24,503 bases of DNA. Source: Azonexaceae bacterium. Lineage in GTDB: Bacteria; Pseudomonadota; Gammaproteobacteria; Burkholderiales; Rhodocyclaceae. This document shows positions 24,449 to 24,503 of this stretch, one piece after another. The number at the start of each line of letters is the position of its first letter. The first letter of the stretch is position 1. Below the pieces are notes generated by a model. It saw nothing but the letters and a program-made list of their open reading frames with translations, did not search any database and was not told where the DNA came from. The translations under genes and the position numbers were made by a program. The stretch is from NCBI GenBank assembly GCA_009469685.1, contig SSTA01000155.1, positions 1 to 24,503 of the forward strand, in the 5' to 3' direction.

Positions 24449-24503
24449 TGCGCGTCGAATCCCGCATCCTCGATCGCGCCGACCAGCACTTCCCGGGTCA
24501 CCC
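24445..24503 (-). CDS. 3' end of a probable heavy-metal-associated (HMA) domain protein (partial)
   Basis: The minus strand is open from the window edge to a TGA at 24447-24445. It encodes [18 protein letters not shown] at the C-terminus. The pattern [12 protein letters not shown] is the usual last helix and strand of an HMA (CopZ/MerP-like) metal-binding domain. Ending right after the domain suggests a small CopZ-like chaperone or a protein with a C-terminal HMA domain. Its stop overlaps the selD start, so the two are translationally coupled. Only 18 residues are visible, so the call is tentative. Confidence 0.5.
   Translation of the reverse strand, partial: VTREVLVGAIEDAGFDAQ

Overview
The window is dense, high-GC bacterial chromosome with no gap over 300 bases, no tRNA or rRNA, no insertion sequence and no CRISPR array. 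The gene set and order (trxB divergent from a crp-ftsK-lolA run; ppa-nadE-glnB; an FtrABCD-like ferrous-iron locus; bacterioferritins and bfd) point to a betaproteobacterium, probably of the Rhodocyclales. That placement is an inference from gene content, not from a marker gene.

Left part (1-10.8 kb), mostly housekeeping. A truncated gene end (1-69) is followed by an outer-membrane beta-barrel protein and a small PstS-like periplasmic protein. These meet, tail to tail, a minus-strand run: crp/fnr-type regulator, ftsK, lolA and a DUF5924/DUF2914-type membrane protein, most of it translationally coupled. trxB and an Smr-domain gene diverge from it. They converge on a second minus-strand run, ppa-nadE-glnB, which joins NAD synthesis, removal of the pyrophosphate it releases, and a PII nitrogen sensor.

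Right part (10.88-23.36 kb), an iron island. A strong sigma-70-type promoter with two Fur-box-like sites starts a plus-strand run: hemP, a P19/FtrA iron-binding protein, an OprB-type porin, an FtrB-like cupredoxin, an FtrD-like polyferredoxin, tonB-exbB-exbD, a TonB-dependent siderophore receptor, a DUF1513 protein, a Hanks-type kinase and two bacterioferritins. After an opposing HExxH-protein gene comes bfd, with its own Fur-like promoter. Together these cover outer-membrane entry (porin and TonB receptor), energy supply, periplasmic ferrous-iron handling, storage (Bfr) and release (Bfd). Three points stand out. The FtrC/Ftr1 permease expected with FtrA, FtrB and FtrD is absent. The two bacterioferritins have complementary active sites, one keeping the ferroxidase ligands and the other the haem methionine. 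A soluble kinase with an altered glycine loop and a non-RD catalytic motif lies between uptake and storage genes.

The window ends with selD (cysteine form) on the minus strand, coupled by ATGA to the end of a gene that looks like a heavy-metal-associated domain protein.
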